NCBI GenBank assembly: GCA_025350055.1
Contig: JANXYK010000063.1
Location: 1-64,000 of the forward strand
Direction: 5' to 3'
DNA length: 64,000 bases
Source of the DNA: Gammaproteobacteria bacterium
GTDB taxonomy: Bacteria > Pseudomonadota > Gammaproteobacteria > Steroidobacterales > Steroidobacteraceae
A program made the position numbers and the translations under genes. This document shows, in pieces, positions 47,865 through 57,409 of this stretch. How positions within the stretch are numbered: position 1 is the first letter of the stretch; each line of letters opens with the position of its first letter. The notes under the pieces are model-generated. The model was not told the origin of the DNA. It worked only from the letters and a program-made list of their open reading frames with translations, and did not search any database.

Positions 47865-48680
47865 TCAGCCTGCGGCCAGCAGCCGCGCCAGTTCCGATGA
47901 CAGCGGCTTCATCGACCAGCTCGATTGCGGCATGCCATCGATGCGCACACCGCGCGCTCGCAGGGCCTCGGCGACCACCGGACCGACCACCGCTACCTGG
48001 GTATTGGCCAGCGCGGCACACACCCTCGCCGCGGGCGCCACGGCGAACAGCCGCTCGATCTGTGCCTTGCTGGTGAAGGCGATGGCATCGACACTGGCAG
48101 CGTGCAGCTGTTCGAGCAGCGCCAGCACCGCGGCGTCATCAATGGCACTGGCATAAACGTAGGGTGCCACTGTGTGCACCTGCGCGCGCTTGCCGCGCAG
48201 GAAGTCCTGCAATTTCAGATTAGGTTCACTGCCATAGAGCTGCAATCCCACGCGGCGTGCGCTCAGGTCCAGATCGGCAAGGCTCGCGATGACGCCATCG
48301 GTGGTGGGCGCACTCGCCTCGATGGCAGGCGCAAGGCCGAGTTCACGCAATGCGCGCGCGGGCTTCGGGCCGCGGGTGATGGTGCGCACCTGCGCCAGCC
48401 TCTGCAGGAACTGCGCTCGCAGTGAGGGCTGCCAGCGCGCCAGGCAGGCGAGCAGGCGGCGCAGGCCTTCCCCGGTCAGCAAGATCAGATCGTCGCAGGA
48501 TCCGTCGCAGAATTGCTGTAACCAGGCCAGTACGGGTTCGGGATCCGGCGCATCGAGGATCGCGACCAGCGGCACTCGCAATACGCGCGCTCCGCGCCGC
48601 TCCAACAGCGCGCTGAACAGGTCCAGTTCACGTGCTTCGGGCACGGCGATCAGGCGATTGTGCAGGGGCTGGTCTGACAT
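47865..48680 (-). CDS. hemD: Uroporphyrinogen-III synthase
   Basis: 271 aa. Cyclises hydroxymethylbilane to uroporphyrinogen III in haem synthesis. The divergent HemD fold is recognised from RLIAVPEARELDLFSALLERRG at the start, ILLTGEGLRRLLACLARW, the TITRGPKPARALRELGL motif and the late DAIAFTSKAQIERLF with NTQVAVVGPVVAEALRARG. No hemC or hemX adjoins. It converges with marR, one base apart, and diverges from cysD. Confidence 0.87.
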   Translation of the reverse strand: MSDQPLHNRLIAVPEARELDLFSALLERRGARVLRVPLVAILDAPDPEPVLAWLQQFCDGSCDDLILLTGEGLRRLLACLARWQPSLRAQFLQRLAQVRTITRGPKPARALRELGLAPAIEASAPTTDGVIASLADLDLSARRVGLQLYGSEPNLKLQDFLRGKRAQVHTVAPYVYASAIDDAAVLALLEQLHAASVDAIAFTSKAQIERLFAVAPAARVCAALANTQVAVVGPVVAEALRARGVRIDGMPQSSWSMKPLSSELARLLAAG

Positions 48681-48750
48681 GGCGGGCTAGAATAAGGATA
48701 TGCCCGGCGCGAGGCTATAAAATCGCAGCCCGGTTGGTGCCAGGGAACCC

Positions 48751-49653
48751 ATGAATCGATTGTCACATCTGGAGCGGCTCGAGGCCGAGAGCATCCACAT
48801 CATGCGCGAGGTCGTGGCCGAGTGCGCGCGCCCGGTGATGCTCTATTCCATCGGCAAGGACAGCTCGGTAATGCTGCACCTGGCGCAGAAGGCCTTCTAT
48901 CCGGGTCGCCCGCCGTTTCCGCTGCTGCATGTGGATACCACCTGGAAGTTCCGCGAGATGATCGCCTTCCGCGACGCCACCGCGCGGCGCGTGGGCATGG
49001 ACCTGATCGTGCACGTGAACCCCGAAGGCGTGGCGATGGGCATCAACCCCTTCGTGCACGGCTCGGCGGTGCACACCGACATCATGAAGACCCAGGGCCT
49101 GAAGCAGGCGCTCGATCGCTATGGCTTCGATGCCGCCTTTGGCGGCGCGCGCCGCGATGAGGAGAAGTCGCGCGCCAAGGAGCGGGTGTTTTCACTGCGC
49201 TCGGCCCAGCACCGTTGGGACCCGAAGCGCCAGCGTCCGGAGCTCTGGCGCCTGTACAACGCACGCCACAACCCCGGCGAGAGTCTGCGCGTGTTTCCGC
49301 TCTCCAACTGGACCGAGCTGGATATCTGGCAATACATCTACCAGCAGGAGATTCCGCTCGTGCCGCTGTACTACGCGGCCGAGCGCCCGATCGTCGAGCG
49401 CGACGGCGCGCTGATCATGGTGGACGATGCACGCCTGCCGCTGCAACCGGGCGAGCAGCCGCGCCTACGCAAGGTGCGCTTCCGCACGCTGGGTTGTTAC
49501 CCGCTGACGGGCGCGATCGAGAGCGAAGCCGCGACCCTGCCGCAGATCATCGAGGAAATGCTGGTGGCCACCACCTCCGAGCGCCAGGGCCGCGTGATCG
49601 ATCGCGACGCCGGCGCCTCGATGGAGCGCAAGAAGCAGGAAGGCTATTTCTGA
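48751..49653 (+). CDS. cysD: Sulfate adenylyltransferase subunit 2
   Basis: 300 aa. Forms APS from sulfate and ATP with CysN. The PP-loop is [20 protein letters not shown] near residue 31; [20 protein letters not shown] and [16 protein letters not shown] are family signatures. TATAAAAT at 48714-48721 may be its -10 box. Its TGA overlaps the ATG of cysNC by one base. Confidence 0.97.
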   Translation: MNRLSHLERLEAESIHIMREVVAECARPVMLYSIGKDSSVMLHLAQKAFYPGRPPFPLLHVDTTWKFREMIAFRDATARRVGMDLIVHVNPEGVAMGINPFVHGSAVHTDIMKTQGLKQALDRYGFDAAFGGARRDEEKSRAKERVFSLRSAQHRWDPKRQRPELWRLYNARHNPGESLRVFPLSNWTELDIWQYIYQQEIPLVPLYYAAERPIVERDGALIMVDDARLPLQPGEQPRLRKVRFRTLGCYPLTGAIESEAATLPQIIEEMLVATTSERQGRVIDRDAGASMERKKQEGYF

Positions 49654-51584
49654 TGAGCCCTGCAGACACCGCAGCGCAGCCCACGACGAAGACGCTGGAT
49701 GCCTATCTGGCGGCACAGAATCGCAAGGAACTGCTGCGCTTCATCACCTGCGGCAGCGTGGACGATGGCAAGAGCACGCTGATCGGCCGCCTGCTGTACG
49801 AGGCGCGCGCACTGTTCGAGGATCAGCTCAGTGCCCTGGAGAGCGATTCGAAGCGCGTCGGCACTCAGAACGGCGAGCTCGACTTCGCTCTGCTGGTGGA
49901 TGGGCTGAGCGCCGAACGCGAGCAGGGCATCACGATCGATGTGGCCTATCGCTTCTTCGCCACCGAGCGGCGCAAGTACATCGTCGCCGATACGCCGGGG
50001 CACGAGCAGTACACGCGCAACATGGTGACCGGCGCCTCAACAGCCGAGCTCGCGATCATCCTGATCGATGCGCGCAAGGGCGTGCTCACCCAGACCCGGC
50101 GCCACAGCTACCTGGTCTCGCTCCTGGGCATACGCCGCGTGGTGCTGGCGATCAACAAGATGGATCTGGTCGACTACTCGCAGAAGCGTTGCGCAGCCAT
50201 CGAGGCCGAGTACCGGCAATTCGCCGCACAGATCGGCCTCAATGAGATCACCTGCATACCCCTCTCGGCCTTGCGTGGCAACAACGTCATCAAGGCCGGC
50301 GAAGCGATGCCCTGGTATCGCGGGCCTTCACTGCTCGAGTACCTCGACTCCGTTCCGCTGGATGGCGCAACGACCGAAGCGCCGTTCCGGATGGCGGTGC
50401 AGTGGGTCAGCCGGCCCAACCAGGAATTTCGCGGCTTCGCCGGCCTGATCACGGGCGGCAGCGTGCGACCCGGCGATGAGGTGGTGGCGCTGCCTTCGGG
50501 CAGGCGCAGCACGGTCAAGCGCATCGTCACGGCCGATGGCGATCTCGGGCAGGCGCAGCGCGGACAGTCGGTCACGCTGACGCTCACGGATGAGATCGAC
50601 ATCAGTCGCGGTGACCTGCTCGCGGCCGCTGCAGCGCCAGCAGGTGTGGCCGACCAGTTCGAGGCCACCGTGGTCTGGATGAGCGATGAGCCGCTGCTCA
50701 CCGGCCGACCCTACCTGCTCAAGTGCGGTACCGCGACGGTCTCGGCCTCGCTGGTGCGGCTGCACCATCGCGTGGACGTCAACACGCTCGAGCAGCAGCC
50801 GGCCAACGAGCTCAAGCTCAATGAGATCGGCGTCGGCCAACTGAGCCTGGATCAGCCGCTGGCTTTTGATCGCTACGAGAGCAATCGCGATACCGGCGGC
50901 TTCATCCTGATGGATCGCCTGAACAACAGTACGGTAGGCGCGGGGCTGCTGCACAAGGGCTTGCAGCGCAGCGAGAACGTGCAATGGCAGGCGCTGGATG
51001 TCAACAAAGACAACCGCGCCGCGCAGAAAGGACAGCGGGCCTGTGTGTTGTGGTTCACGGGTCTCTCCGGCGCCGGCAAGTCGACCATCGCCAACCTGGT
51101 GGAGAAGCAGCTGTACGCGCTGGGCCGCCACACCTATCTGCTCGATGGCGACAACGTGCGCCACGGCCTGAACTGCGATCTGGGGTTCACCAACGCCGAT
51201 CGCGTGGAGAACATCCGCCGCGTGGGTGAGGTGGCAAGGCTCATGGCCGATGCCGGCCTGATCGTGCTGGTGTCCTTCATCTCGCCGTTCCGCAGCGAGC
51301 GAGAGATGGCGCGCTCGTTAATGCCGCCGGGTGAGTTCATCGAGATCCATATCGATACCAGCCTGGCGGAAGCCGAGCAGCGCGACCCAAAAGGCCTATA
51401 CCGCAAGGCGCGCGCCGGGCAGTTGCGCAACTTCACGGGCATCGATTCCCCGTACGAGGCGCCGGAGAATCCCGAGATCCACATCCGTACTGCGAATGTG
51501 CCCGCGGCCGAGGCGGCCGACCAGATCGTGGCCGCGCTGCGCAACGCCGGCATGATCGATCGCGACTGGGTTTTCCTGCCTTAG
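49653..51584 (+). CDS. cysNC: Sulfate adenylyltransferase subunit 1/APS kinase fusion (CysN-CysC)
   Basis: 643 aa from the ATG at 49653. The N-terminal GTPase has [17 protein letters not shown] near residue 35, [17 protein letters not shown] near 113 and [10 protein letters not shown] near 168. From about residue 455 the APS kinase follows: [18 protein letters not shown] near 466 and [20 protein letters not shown]. The protein thus couples APS formation to PAPS formation. Fused CysNC is common in proteobacteria. The lig gene ligI begins nine bases after its stop. Confidence 0.96.
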   Translation: MSPADTAAQPTTKTLDAYLAAQNRKELLRFITCGSVDDGKSTLIGRLLYEARALFEDQLSALESDSKRVGTQNGELDFALLVDGLSAEREQGITIDVAYRFFATERRKYIVADTPGHEQYTRNMVTGASTAELAIILIDARKGVLTQTRRHSYLVSLLGIRRVVLAINKMDLVDYSQKRCAAIEAEYRQFAAQIGLNEITCIPLSALRGNNVIKAGEAMPWYRGPSLLEYLDSVPLDGATTEAPFRMAVQWVSRPNQEFRGFAGLITGGSVRPGDEVVALPSGRRSTVKRIVTADGDLGQAQRGQSVTLTLTDEIDISRGDLLAAAAAPAGVADQFEATVVWMSDEPLLTGRPYLLKCGTATVSASLVRLHHRVDVNTLEQQPANELKLNEIGVGQLSLDQPLAFDRYESNRDTGGFILMDRLNNSTVGAGLLHKGLQRSENVQWQALDVNKDNRAAQKGQRACVLWFTGLSGAGKSTIANLVEKQLYALGRHTYLLDGDNVRHGLNCDLGFTNADRVENIRRVGEVARLMADAGLIVLVSFISPFRSEREMARSLMPPGEFIEIHIDTSLAEAEQRDPKGLYRKARAGQLRNFTGIDSPYEAPENPEIHIRTANVPAAEAADQIVAALRNAGMIDRDWVFLP

Positions 51585-51593
51585 GTCACCACC

Positions 51594-52469
51594 ATGATTC
51601 CCACCTGCAAGGCGCCCGATCCCGACACGCGTCGCCCTCGTTTCCAGCCGCCGCCGAACGCCTGCGATGCGCACTGCCATATCTTTGGACCCGGCGATCG
51701 CTATCCCTACGCGGCCGATCGCAGCTACACGCCGCCGGATGCGCCGCTGGCTCACTTGCAGGCGCTGCAACGCACGCTGGGGCTGTCGCGCGCGGTGCTG
51801 GTGAATGCCAGTTGCCACGGCGCCGACAACAGCGTGATCGTCGATGCGATTGCCGGCAGCGGAGGCCGCTATCGCGGTGTGGCCAATGTGGACGGCAGTT
51901 TCTCGGCCGACGACTACCGTCGACTACACGAGCAGGGTTTTCGCGGCGTGCGCTTCAACTTCGTGCGGCACTTGGGCGGCGTGCCCGATATGGACGAACT
52001 GCGTCGTGTGCTCGGGCACATCGAGCCGCTGGGCTGGCATGTGGACCTGCACTTCGATGCCCAGGATCTGCCGCAATACGACACGATGCTGAGCGCACTG
52101 CCGGTGCCATTCATCATCGATCACATGGGTCGCGTGCCCACCAGCCAGGGCCTGCAGCAGGCACCGTTCCAGGTGCTGCTGGCCCTGCACCGGCGTAACC
52201 GCAACTGCTGGGTGAAGATCAGCGGCGCGGAGCGCATCGCCAGCGAAGGGCCGCCCTTCACCAGCGCAGTGCCCTTTGCGCAGGCACTGGTCGAGGCCGG
52301 TGCGGACCGGATCCTGTGGGGCACCGACTGGCCGCATCCAAACATTGCCCGGCACATGCCCAATGACGGCGACCTGGTGGATCTGTTGCCCTTGATGTTG
52401 CCCGATGAGGCCACCCGGCGAATGGTGCTGGTGGATAATCCGCATCGTCTGTACCAGTTCAGGTCTTAA
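51594..52469 (+). CDS. ligI: 2-pyrone-4,6-dicarboxylate hydrolase LigI
   Basis: 291-aa amidohydrolase that opens 2-pyrone-4,6-dicarboxylate to 4-oxalomesaconate. CDAHCHIFGPGDRYPYA carries the metal-type histidines, and SYTPPDAPLAHLQALQRTLG, FIIDHMGRVP and RILWGTDWPHPN (catalytic aspartate) match LigI. Its neighbours ligC, ligA, ligB, ligJ, ligU and ligK are the other steps of protocatechuate 4,5-cleavage. Only nine bases separate it from cysNC, with no clear promoter between. Confidence 0.94.
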   Translation: MIPTCKAPDPDTRRPRFQPPPNACDAHCHIFGPGDRYPYAADRSYTPPDAPLAHLQALQRTLGLSRAVLVNASCHGADNSVIVDAIAGSGGRYRGVANVDGSFSADDYRRLHEQGFRGVRFNFVRHLGGVPDMDELRRVLGHIEPLGWHVDLHFDAQDLPQYDTMLSALPVPFIIDHMGRVPTSQGLQQAPFQVLLALHRRNRNCWVKISGAERIASEGPPFTSAVPFAQALVEAGADRILWGTDWPHPNIARHMPNDGDLVDLLPLMLPDEATRRMVLVDNPHRLYQFRS

Positions 52470-52483
52470 GGACACGAGCGCAC

Positions 52484-53431
52484 ATGAAGATCTGCATGGC
52501 AGGGCAAGGGGCTTTCGGCATCAAGCACCTCGAGGCGATCCGCCAGATTCCGGGCATCGAAGTGGTCAGCCTCGCGGGTGGCAGCGCCGACTCGACGCGC
52601 GAAGTGGCGGAGAAGTTTGCCATTGCGCACTGGTCCCTTGATCTGGCCGAGTGCCTCACGCAGCCGGGCGTCAGCGCCGTGATCCTGACCACGCCGACCC
52701 AGATGCATGCCCAGCAGGCGATCCAGTGCATGCGCGCCGGCAAGCACGTGATGATCGAGATCCCGATGGCCGACAGCCTGAAGGATTCCGAGGAGATCGT
52801 GCGGGTGCAGCGCGAGACCGGACTCATTGCGATGGCCGGCCATACGCGCCGCTTCAATCCCAGCCACCAGTGGGTGCACGCGCGCATCAAGGCCGGCGAG
52901 CTGAAGGTGCTGCAGATGGATGTGCAGACCTATTTCTTCCGCCGCACCAATACGAACGCGCTCGGCAAGCCCCGTAGCTGGACTGACCATCTGCTTTGGC
53001 ACCACGCCTGCCACACCGTCGACCTGTTCCAGTACCAGACCGGGCAGGTGGCCAGCAAAGTGCAGGCGCTGCAGGGTCCGATCCATCCGACACTCGGTAT
53101 TGCGATGGACATGAGCATCGGGCTCGCCGTGCCCTCGGGCGCGATCTGCACGCTGTCGCTGTCATTCAACAATGACGGGCCGCTGGGCACCTTCTTCCGC
53201 TACATCTGCGACCACGGCACCTACCTCTGCCGTTACGACGATCTGTTCGACGGCAAGAACAATCAAATCGATGTGTCGAAGGTGGCAGTGTCGATGAACG
53301 GCATCGAGCTGCAGGACCGGGAATTCTTTGCGGCGATTGCCGGGCAGCGCGAACCCAACGCCAGCGTTGCGCAGGCGCTCGAGGCCATGCGCACGCTCGA
53401 CCGCCTCGAGCAGTGCCTGAACAAAGCCTGA
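52484..53431 (+). CDS. ligC: 4-carboxy-2-hydroxymuconate-6-semialdehyde dehydrogenase LigC
   Basis: 315 aa. It oxidises the ring-cleavage product hemiacetal to 2-pyrone-4,6-dicarboxylate with NADP. The Gfo/Idh Rossmann motif is MKICMAGQGAFGIKHLEAI; IEIPMADSLKDSEEIV replaces the usual EKP, and GHTRRFNPSHQWVH and HLLWHHACHTVDLFQYQTG are LigC hallmarks. Fourteen bp after ligI on the same strand. Converges with ligB across a hairpin at 53459. Confidence 0.95.
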   Translation: MKICMAGQGAFGIKHLEAIRQIPGIEVVSLAGGSADSTREVAEKFAIAHWSLDLAECLTQPGVSAVILTTPTQMHAQQAIQCMRAGKHVMIEIPMADSLKDSEEIVRVQRETGLIAMAGHTRRFNPSHQWVHARIKAGELKVLQMDVQTYFFRRTNTNALGKPRSWTDHLLWHHACHTVDLFQYQTGQVASKVQALQGPIHPTLGIAMDMSIGLAVPSGAICTLSLSFNNDGPLGTFFRYICDHGTYLCRYDDLFDGKNNQIDVSKVAVSMNGIELQDREFFAAIAGQREPNASVAQALEAMRTLDRLEQCLNKA

Positions 53432-53458
53432 GCCCGCCTTAGCACGGCCCGGGCCGGC

Positions 53459-53477
53459 GCGGCCCGCCGTGGGCCGC
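53459..53477. terminator. Hairpin between convergent ligC and ligB
   Basis: GCGGCCC and GGGCCGC form a 7-bp perfect stem around GCCGT in the 45-bp gap between the ends of ligC and ligB. The last base is the ligB stop end. There is no T-run, so it may be a weak bidirectional terminator. Confidence 0.4.
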
Positions 53478-54334
53478 TACTGACGCAGCGGTTCGAGCAC
53501 CTGCACGGCCGAGGCCGTGTTCGAAATCGGTATGTGGTAGTTGCGGTACACCTGCCGGGCCGTGCCCGCCATCGCGCCGCGCGCCGCCATCCAGTTGAGG
53601 ATCTCTACGCCCTGCGTCCGGGCCAGCGACACCAGGTCGTGAACGCTGTAGTGCTGCAGGGCCTCCGGATCGGCAATCAGCGTATTCAGGCACTGCTGGT
53701 CGAATTCGCGGTTGATGAAACCGGCGCGTGCGCCATCGAGCTGGTGCGAGAGGCCACCCGTGCCCATCACCACCACCCGTGATTTCTCCGGCCATGCGGC
53801 CAGTGCGCGCCCCACGGAGCGCCCGAGTGCCAGGCAGCGCTTCATCGTCGGCAGCGGGTGCTGCACGGTATTGATGCAGATCGGCACCACCCGGATCGGA
53901 TAGACCATGCGTCCGGGGTACAGCAGTGCCAGCGGAATCGAGAAGGCGTGATCGACGTTCATCTCCTGGCAAGTCACCGGGTCGAACTCGTCTGCCACCA
54001 GCTGCTCGATGATGTGCCAAGACAGCTCAGGATGCCCCTGGAAGGCGCCCAGGCTCGGAATGCCCCAGCCCTCGTCGGTGTTCAGGTACTGCGGGGCCGC
54101 GCCGACCGCGAAGGTCAGCATCTTGTCGAGGAAGAACTTCAGGCCATGATCGTTATAAAACATAACGATCGTGTCGGGCGCGACCTTGTCCAGCCAGCTG
54201 CGCACCGGCGGGTAGCCGTCGAAGAAGGGTTTCCAGTAGGCGTCCTGCTGCAGGTTCTGGGCGATGGCCTTGCCGATCGCCGGTACGTGCGAGGTGCCGA
54301 TGAAGCCGACTATCTGTGCCGTGGTTGCGCTCAC
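53477..54334 (-). CDS. ligB: Protocatechuate 4,5-dioxygenase beta subunit LigB
   Basis: 285 aa from the GTG at 54334, overlapping the ligA stop (GTGA). The class III extradiol active site is clear: GFIGTSHVPAIGKAIA with the first iron histidine, MFYNDHGLKFFLDKM, and VVVMGTGGLSHQLDG. The enzyme needs LigA and Fe2+ and cleaves protocatechuate between C4 and C5. As given, the frameshifted ligA runs into this frame, which would make a 392-residue fused ORF; the GTG is the natural start. Confidence 0.94.
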   Translation of the reverse strand: MSATTAQIVGFIGTSHVPAIGKAIAQNLQQDAYWKPFFDGYPPVRSWLDKVAPDTIVMFYNDHGLKFFLDKMLTFAVGAAPQYLNTDEGWGIPSLGAFQGHPELSWHIIEQLVADEFDPVTCQEMNVDHAFSIPLALLYPGRMVYPIRVVPICINTVQHPLPTMKRCLALGRSVGRALAAWPEKSRVVVMGTGGLSHQLDGARAGFINREFDQQCLNTLIADPEALQHYSVHDLVSLARTQGVEILNWMAARGAMAGTARQVYRNYHIPISNTASAVQVLEPLRQ

Positions 54335-54655
54335 TTGCCCGCTCGCAGCAGTTTTGCCTTGAAGGCATCCAGGCTCATGCCGGTCTGTTGTGCGCCGACA
54401 TCCTGCACATTCAGGCCGAAAATGCCCGCCAGCTTGGCGAGGTAGTAGATGTTGCCGCCGGCGACGATCATCGCCAGCACGTTGCGCTTCGGTCAGTTGG
54501 TAGCGCCGGCAGTAGCCGGGCTCGTCGGCCAGGAACGCGGCGCGGTTCTCGGCGTTGTTGAACGAGTAGCACATGCGGTTGAGTGCATAGCCCTTCATGG
54601 CTTCGTGGCCATTGAACAGAGTGGTGCCGGGAATATCCTGGATGCTGGCGTTCAT
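54331..54655 (-). pseudogene. ligA: Protocatechuate 4,5-dioxygenase alpha subunit LigA, frameshifted
   Basis: The N-terminal part, IQDIPGTTLFNGHEAMKGYA to YQLTEAQ, is LigA-like from the ATG at 54655. The frame is then lost at 54477-54486; VLAMIVAGGNIYYLAKLAGI and the rest to AKLLRAGK continue in another frame to the TGA at 54331-54333. Two missing bases in a CGCG run (read as CG) would restore a 108-aa protein. LigA caps the LigB active site, so loss would impair the dioxygenase. A sequencing error is a real possibility because ligB and the whole pathway are intact. Confidence 0.85.
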
Positions 54656-54718
54656 GCTGGTGACCCTCCGGGTGCAATCTGCTCGCGGATGAAGGCCATG
54701 GCGATACGCAGTTTCCGC

Positions 54719-54736
54719 AATCTATCGGTTAAGATT
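54719..54736. promoter_or_regulatory. Dyad in the ligA-ligJ divergent gap, possible LysR-type operator
   Basis: AATCT-N8-AGATT forms a perfect 5-bp dyad midway between the divergent ligA and ligJ starts, flanked by CCGC and CCCGC. TAAGAT within it (54730-54735) could be a -10 box for ligJ. LysR-type regulators such as LigR bind T-N11-A dyads in this kind of gap. No lysR gene is in the window, so this is inference. Confidence 0.35.
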
Positions 54737-54779
54737 CCCGCAACCACATCGGCTCGGGTAGCGCAGGGCGGCCAAGCAC

Positions 54780-55808
54780 ATGATCATCGATTGCCACGGA
54801 CATTACACGACCGCGCCCGCGGCGCTGCAGCTGTTCCGCGACGCGCAGCTGGCCGCCTTCAAGAGTGGCGGCGCAGGCAGCGCAGGCCCGATTGAGATCA
54901 GCGACGATCAGATCCGTGCCAGCCTTGAGAATGCGCAGCTCAAATTGCAGCGCGAACGGGGCACCGACCTGACGGTATTTTCGCCGCGTGCCTCGGCGAT
55001 GGGTCATCACCTGGGCGATGAGCGCATCAGCCAGGGCTGGACGCGCCAGTGCAACGATCTGATCGCGCGCGTGGTCGGCCTGTATCCCGACAATTTCATC
55101 GGCGTGTGCCAGTTGCCGCAGTCACCTGGCGTACCGGCGGCCAACAGCGCCGCTGAACTGGAACGCTGCGTGCGCGAGCTCGGCTTCGTGGGTTGCAACC
55201 TCAATCCCGACCCCTCGGGCGGCCACTGGACCAGCCCGCCGCTGACCGATCGTCACTGGTATCCGCTGTACGAGAAGCTGGTGGAATTCGACGTGCCGGC
55301 CATGGTGCATGTGAGTGCCAGCTGCAACGCGAACTTCCACGCCACCGGTGCCCATTACATCAATGCCGATACCACGGCCTTCATGCAGTTCATCACCAGC
55401 GACCTGTTCAAGGATTTTCCGACCCTGCGCATGATCATTCCGCATGGCGGCGGGGCGGTGCCCTATCATTACGGGCGCTATCGCGGGCTGGCGCAGGACC
55501 TGAAGCGCCCGCCGCTGCAGGAGTCGGTGCTGCGCAACGTCTATTTCGACACCTGCGTGTATCACCAGGCCGGCATCGACCTGCTGGCGCGGGTGATTCC
55601 GATCGAGAACATCCTGTTCGGCTCCGAGATGGTCGGCGCGGTGCGCGGCATCGATCCGACCACCGGGCACTACTACGATGACACCCGGCGCTACGTCGAT
55701 GCGCTGGCGATCAGTGACGCCGATCGTCAACGGATCTACAGCGGCAATGCGCGTCGCGTGTTTCCGCGGCTGGATGCGCGGCTGAAATCGCGCGGTGTGA
55801 CGCCGTGA
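54780..55808 (+). CDS. ligJ: 4-oxalomesaconate hydratase LigJ
   Basis: 342-aa amidohydrolase-superfamily hydratase that adds water to the oxalomesaconate to give 4-carboxy-4-hydroxy-2-oxoadipate. MIIDCHGHYTTAPAAL at the start, FSPRASAMGHHLGD, GCNLNPDPSGGHWTSPPLTD and MIIPHGGGAVPYHYGRYRG with the metal histidine match LigJ. It is divergent from ligA. Its TGA overlaps the copper-chaperone start by four bases (GTGA). Confidence 0.95.
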   Translation: MIIDCHGHYTTAPAALQLFRDAQLAAFKSGGAGSAGPIEISDDQIRASLENAQLKLQRERGTDLTVFSPRASAMGHHLGDERISQGWTRQCNDLIARVVGLYPDNFIGVCQLPQSPGVPAANSAAELERCVRELGFVGCNLNPDPSGGHWTSPPLTDRHWYPLYEKLVEFDVPAMVHVSASCNANFHATGAHYINADTTAFMQFITSDLFKDFPTLRMIIPHGGGAVPYHYGRYRGLAQDLKRPPLQESVLRNVYFDTCVYHQAGIDLLARVIPIENILFGSEMVGAVRGIDPTTGHYYDDTRRYVDALAISDADRQRIYSGNARRVFPRLDARLKSRGVTP

Positions 55809-56290
55809 GCGCCGTGAGCGCGGTGCGCGCGGTGCTGCTGGCGATGATAGCAGCGCTGACCACGCTCGCGGCGCTACCGGCAGCCGCTGGGGCAACCGCT
55901 GACCTGCGCGTGCTGGCGGCGCACGCGCCGGCCACGCCAGCAGCGGCCACCACTGCCGCGGCTTACATCACCGTGCACAATGTCGGCGCCACCAGCGATC
56001 AGTTGTTGCGGGTCACTACGCCGGTCGCTGCAGAAGTGCAATTGCATCGCTCGCAGCTCGATGGCGCGGTTGTGCGGATGCGTCCCGTGGCCTCGCTCGA
56101 GGTGCCGATCGGTGGCAGCATCGAAATGAGCGCAGGCGGTACCCACCTGATGTTGATCGGGCTGAAACGGCCGCTGAAGGCGGGCGAGCAGTTTCCACTG
56201 CGCCTGGAGTTTGCACGCGCAGGCGTGCTCGAGGCCGCGGTGAAGGTGCTGCCCGCGGGCGGCGCGCAGCGGGGAGCAACGCAGCCCTAG
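55805..56290 (+). CDS. PCu(A)C-family periplasmic copper chaperone
   Basis: 161 aa from GTG 55805. A signal peptide ends near AAGATA. The copper-binding motif H-X10-M-X21-H-X-M is exact: His in VQLHRSQL, Met in VVRMRPV, and GTHLM at the end of the spacing. Such proteins carry Cu(I) to cytochrome oxidase. It is tightly coupled to ligJ and overlaps the convergent ligU end by four bases. A copper chaperone has no known role in the Fe-dependent ring cleavage here. Confidence 0.9.
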   Translation: MSAVSAVRAVLLAMIAALTTLAALPAAAGATADLRVLAAHAPATPAAATTAAAYITVHNVGATSDQLLRVTTPVAAEVQLHRSQLDGAVVRMRPVASLEVPIGGSIEMSAGGTHLMLIGLKRPLKAGEQFPLRLEFARAGVLEAAVKVLPAGGAQRGATQP

Positions 56291-57396
56291 ATGCCGGGGC
56301 CTTGCCAGAGCGCGGACGGCACCATCACGTTGCCTTCCATCAATACGCGCGCGGTGCGCAGTATTCCCGAGCGGCCGACCCGAAAATCCGCAGCGCTGCT
56401 GCCTGAAACATCGAGCGTGACCGTGAATTCGCCGCTCGGGTGTTCCACCGAGAGCACCAGCGGCGAGCCTGATGGCACTCGCGCAATGCCGGCGGTGACC
56501 GAGCCGGGCAGAGCGCAGGCGGTGGCCACGCTCACTGCCCCCAGCACGCCGATTGCGGCATGGCAGCGATGCGGAATGAAGGTGCGCGTGCACACGTCGC
56601 CGCCGTCGCGCGGCGCGGCAATCAGCGTCATCTTCGGCACCACGCGCGCACTGACATCGCCCAGGCCCATCAGCACACCGGCTTCCAGGCGCAGCGCCTC
56701 GAGCCGCGTCTTGAACGCGCGATCCGCATCGAGTTCCGCTGGGCTCTCGTAACCGGTCTTGCCCATGGAAGCAGCCGGAATCACCACCACCGGCATGCCG
56801 TTGTCGATGCAGGTGACTTCGATGCCGGTGGCAACATCGTGTGCCCGGCCGGTGGGCAGCAGGCCCTTGCATACGGAGCCGGCAGTGTCGAGAAAGTCGA
56901 TCGCGATCGGCGCCGCCGTACCTGGCACACCGGCTATCGCCGTTGCTCCGTCGTAACGCACCTGACCGCCCGGCGTCTGTATCTGCGCGACGGCAAGGTT
57001 GCCGGTGTTCACCATGTGTATGGATACGGGCGTCAACGGATCGCGCGCCCTCACCAGTCCACGCTCGATCGCAAAGGGACCGACCGCCGCCAGCATGTTG
57101 CCGCAATTCGGGCTCACATCGACCTGCGGCTTGTCGATCAGTACCTGGGCGAACAGGTAGTCAATGTGGGTGCCAGACCTGGTCGAGGGGCTGACGATCG
57201 CGACCTTGCTGGTCAGAGGTTCGGCGCCGCCCACGCCATCGATCTGCCGTGGATCAGGCGAGCCCATGATCGCCAGCAGCACGCGATCGCGCAGCGCGGT
57301 GTCGGATGGCAGATCGCTGGCCAGCAGCAGCGCGCCCTTGGAGGTGCCGCCGCGCATCAGCATGCAGGGCACAGGCGTCTGGCGCATGGCGCTCAC
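56287..57396 (-). CDS. ligU: 4-oxalomesaconate tautomerase LigU (PrpF family)
   Basis: 369 aa. Isomerises the keto form of 4-oxalomesaconate to the substrate of LigJ. The PrpF/LigU fold shows MLMRGGTSKGALLLASDLP at the start, SPNCGNMLAAVGPFAIERG near residue 95 and HRCHAAIGVLGAVSVATACA near 277, and the enzyme has the AcnD-accessory PrpF layout. Its location between lig genes favours LigU/GalD over PrpF. Thirteen bp after ligK on the same strand, so ligK-ligU is one unit. Confidence 0.92.
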   Translation of the reverse strand: MSAMRQTPVPCMLMRGGTSKGALLLASDLPSDTALRDRVLLAIMGSPDPRQIDGVGGAEPLTSKVAIVSPSTRSGTHIDYLFAQVLIDKPQVDVSPNCGNMLAAVGPFAIERGLVRARDPLTPVSIHMVNTGNLAVAQIQTPGGQVRYDGATAIAGVPGTAAPIAIDFLDTAGSVCKGLLPTGRAHDVATGIEVTCIDNGMPVVVIPAASMGKTGYESPAELDADRAFKTRLEALRLEAGVLMGLGDVSARVVPKMTLIAAPRDGGDVCTRTFIPHRCHAAIGVLGAVSVATACALPGSVTAGIARVPSGSPLVLSVEHPSGEFTVTLDVSGSSAADFRVGRSGILRTARVLMEGNVMVPSALWQGPGI

Positions 57397-57409
57397 CGCC
57401 GGCAGAGCC

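Noticed and set aside
53477-54655. A natural LigA-LigB fusion protein of 392 residues
   Set aside because: The middle (about residues 55-105) has no LigA similarity, whereas the other frame does; the join arises from the frameshift.
55874-57106. 410-codon minus-strand frame over the copper chaperone and ligU
   Set aside because: Out of frame with ligU, which has full family motifs, and antisense to the chaperone.
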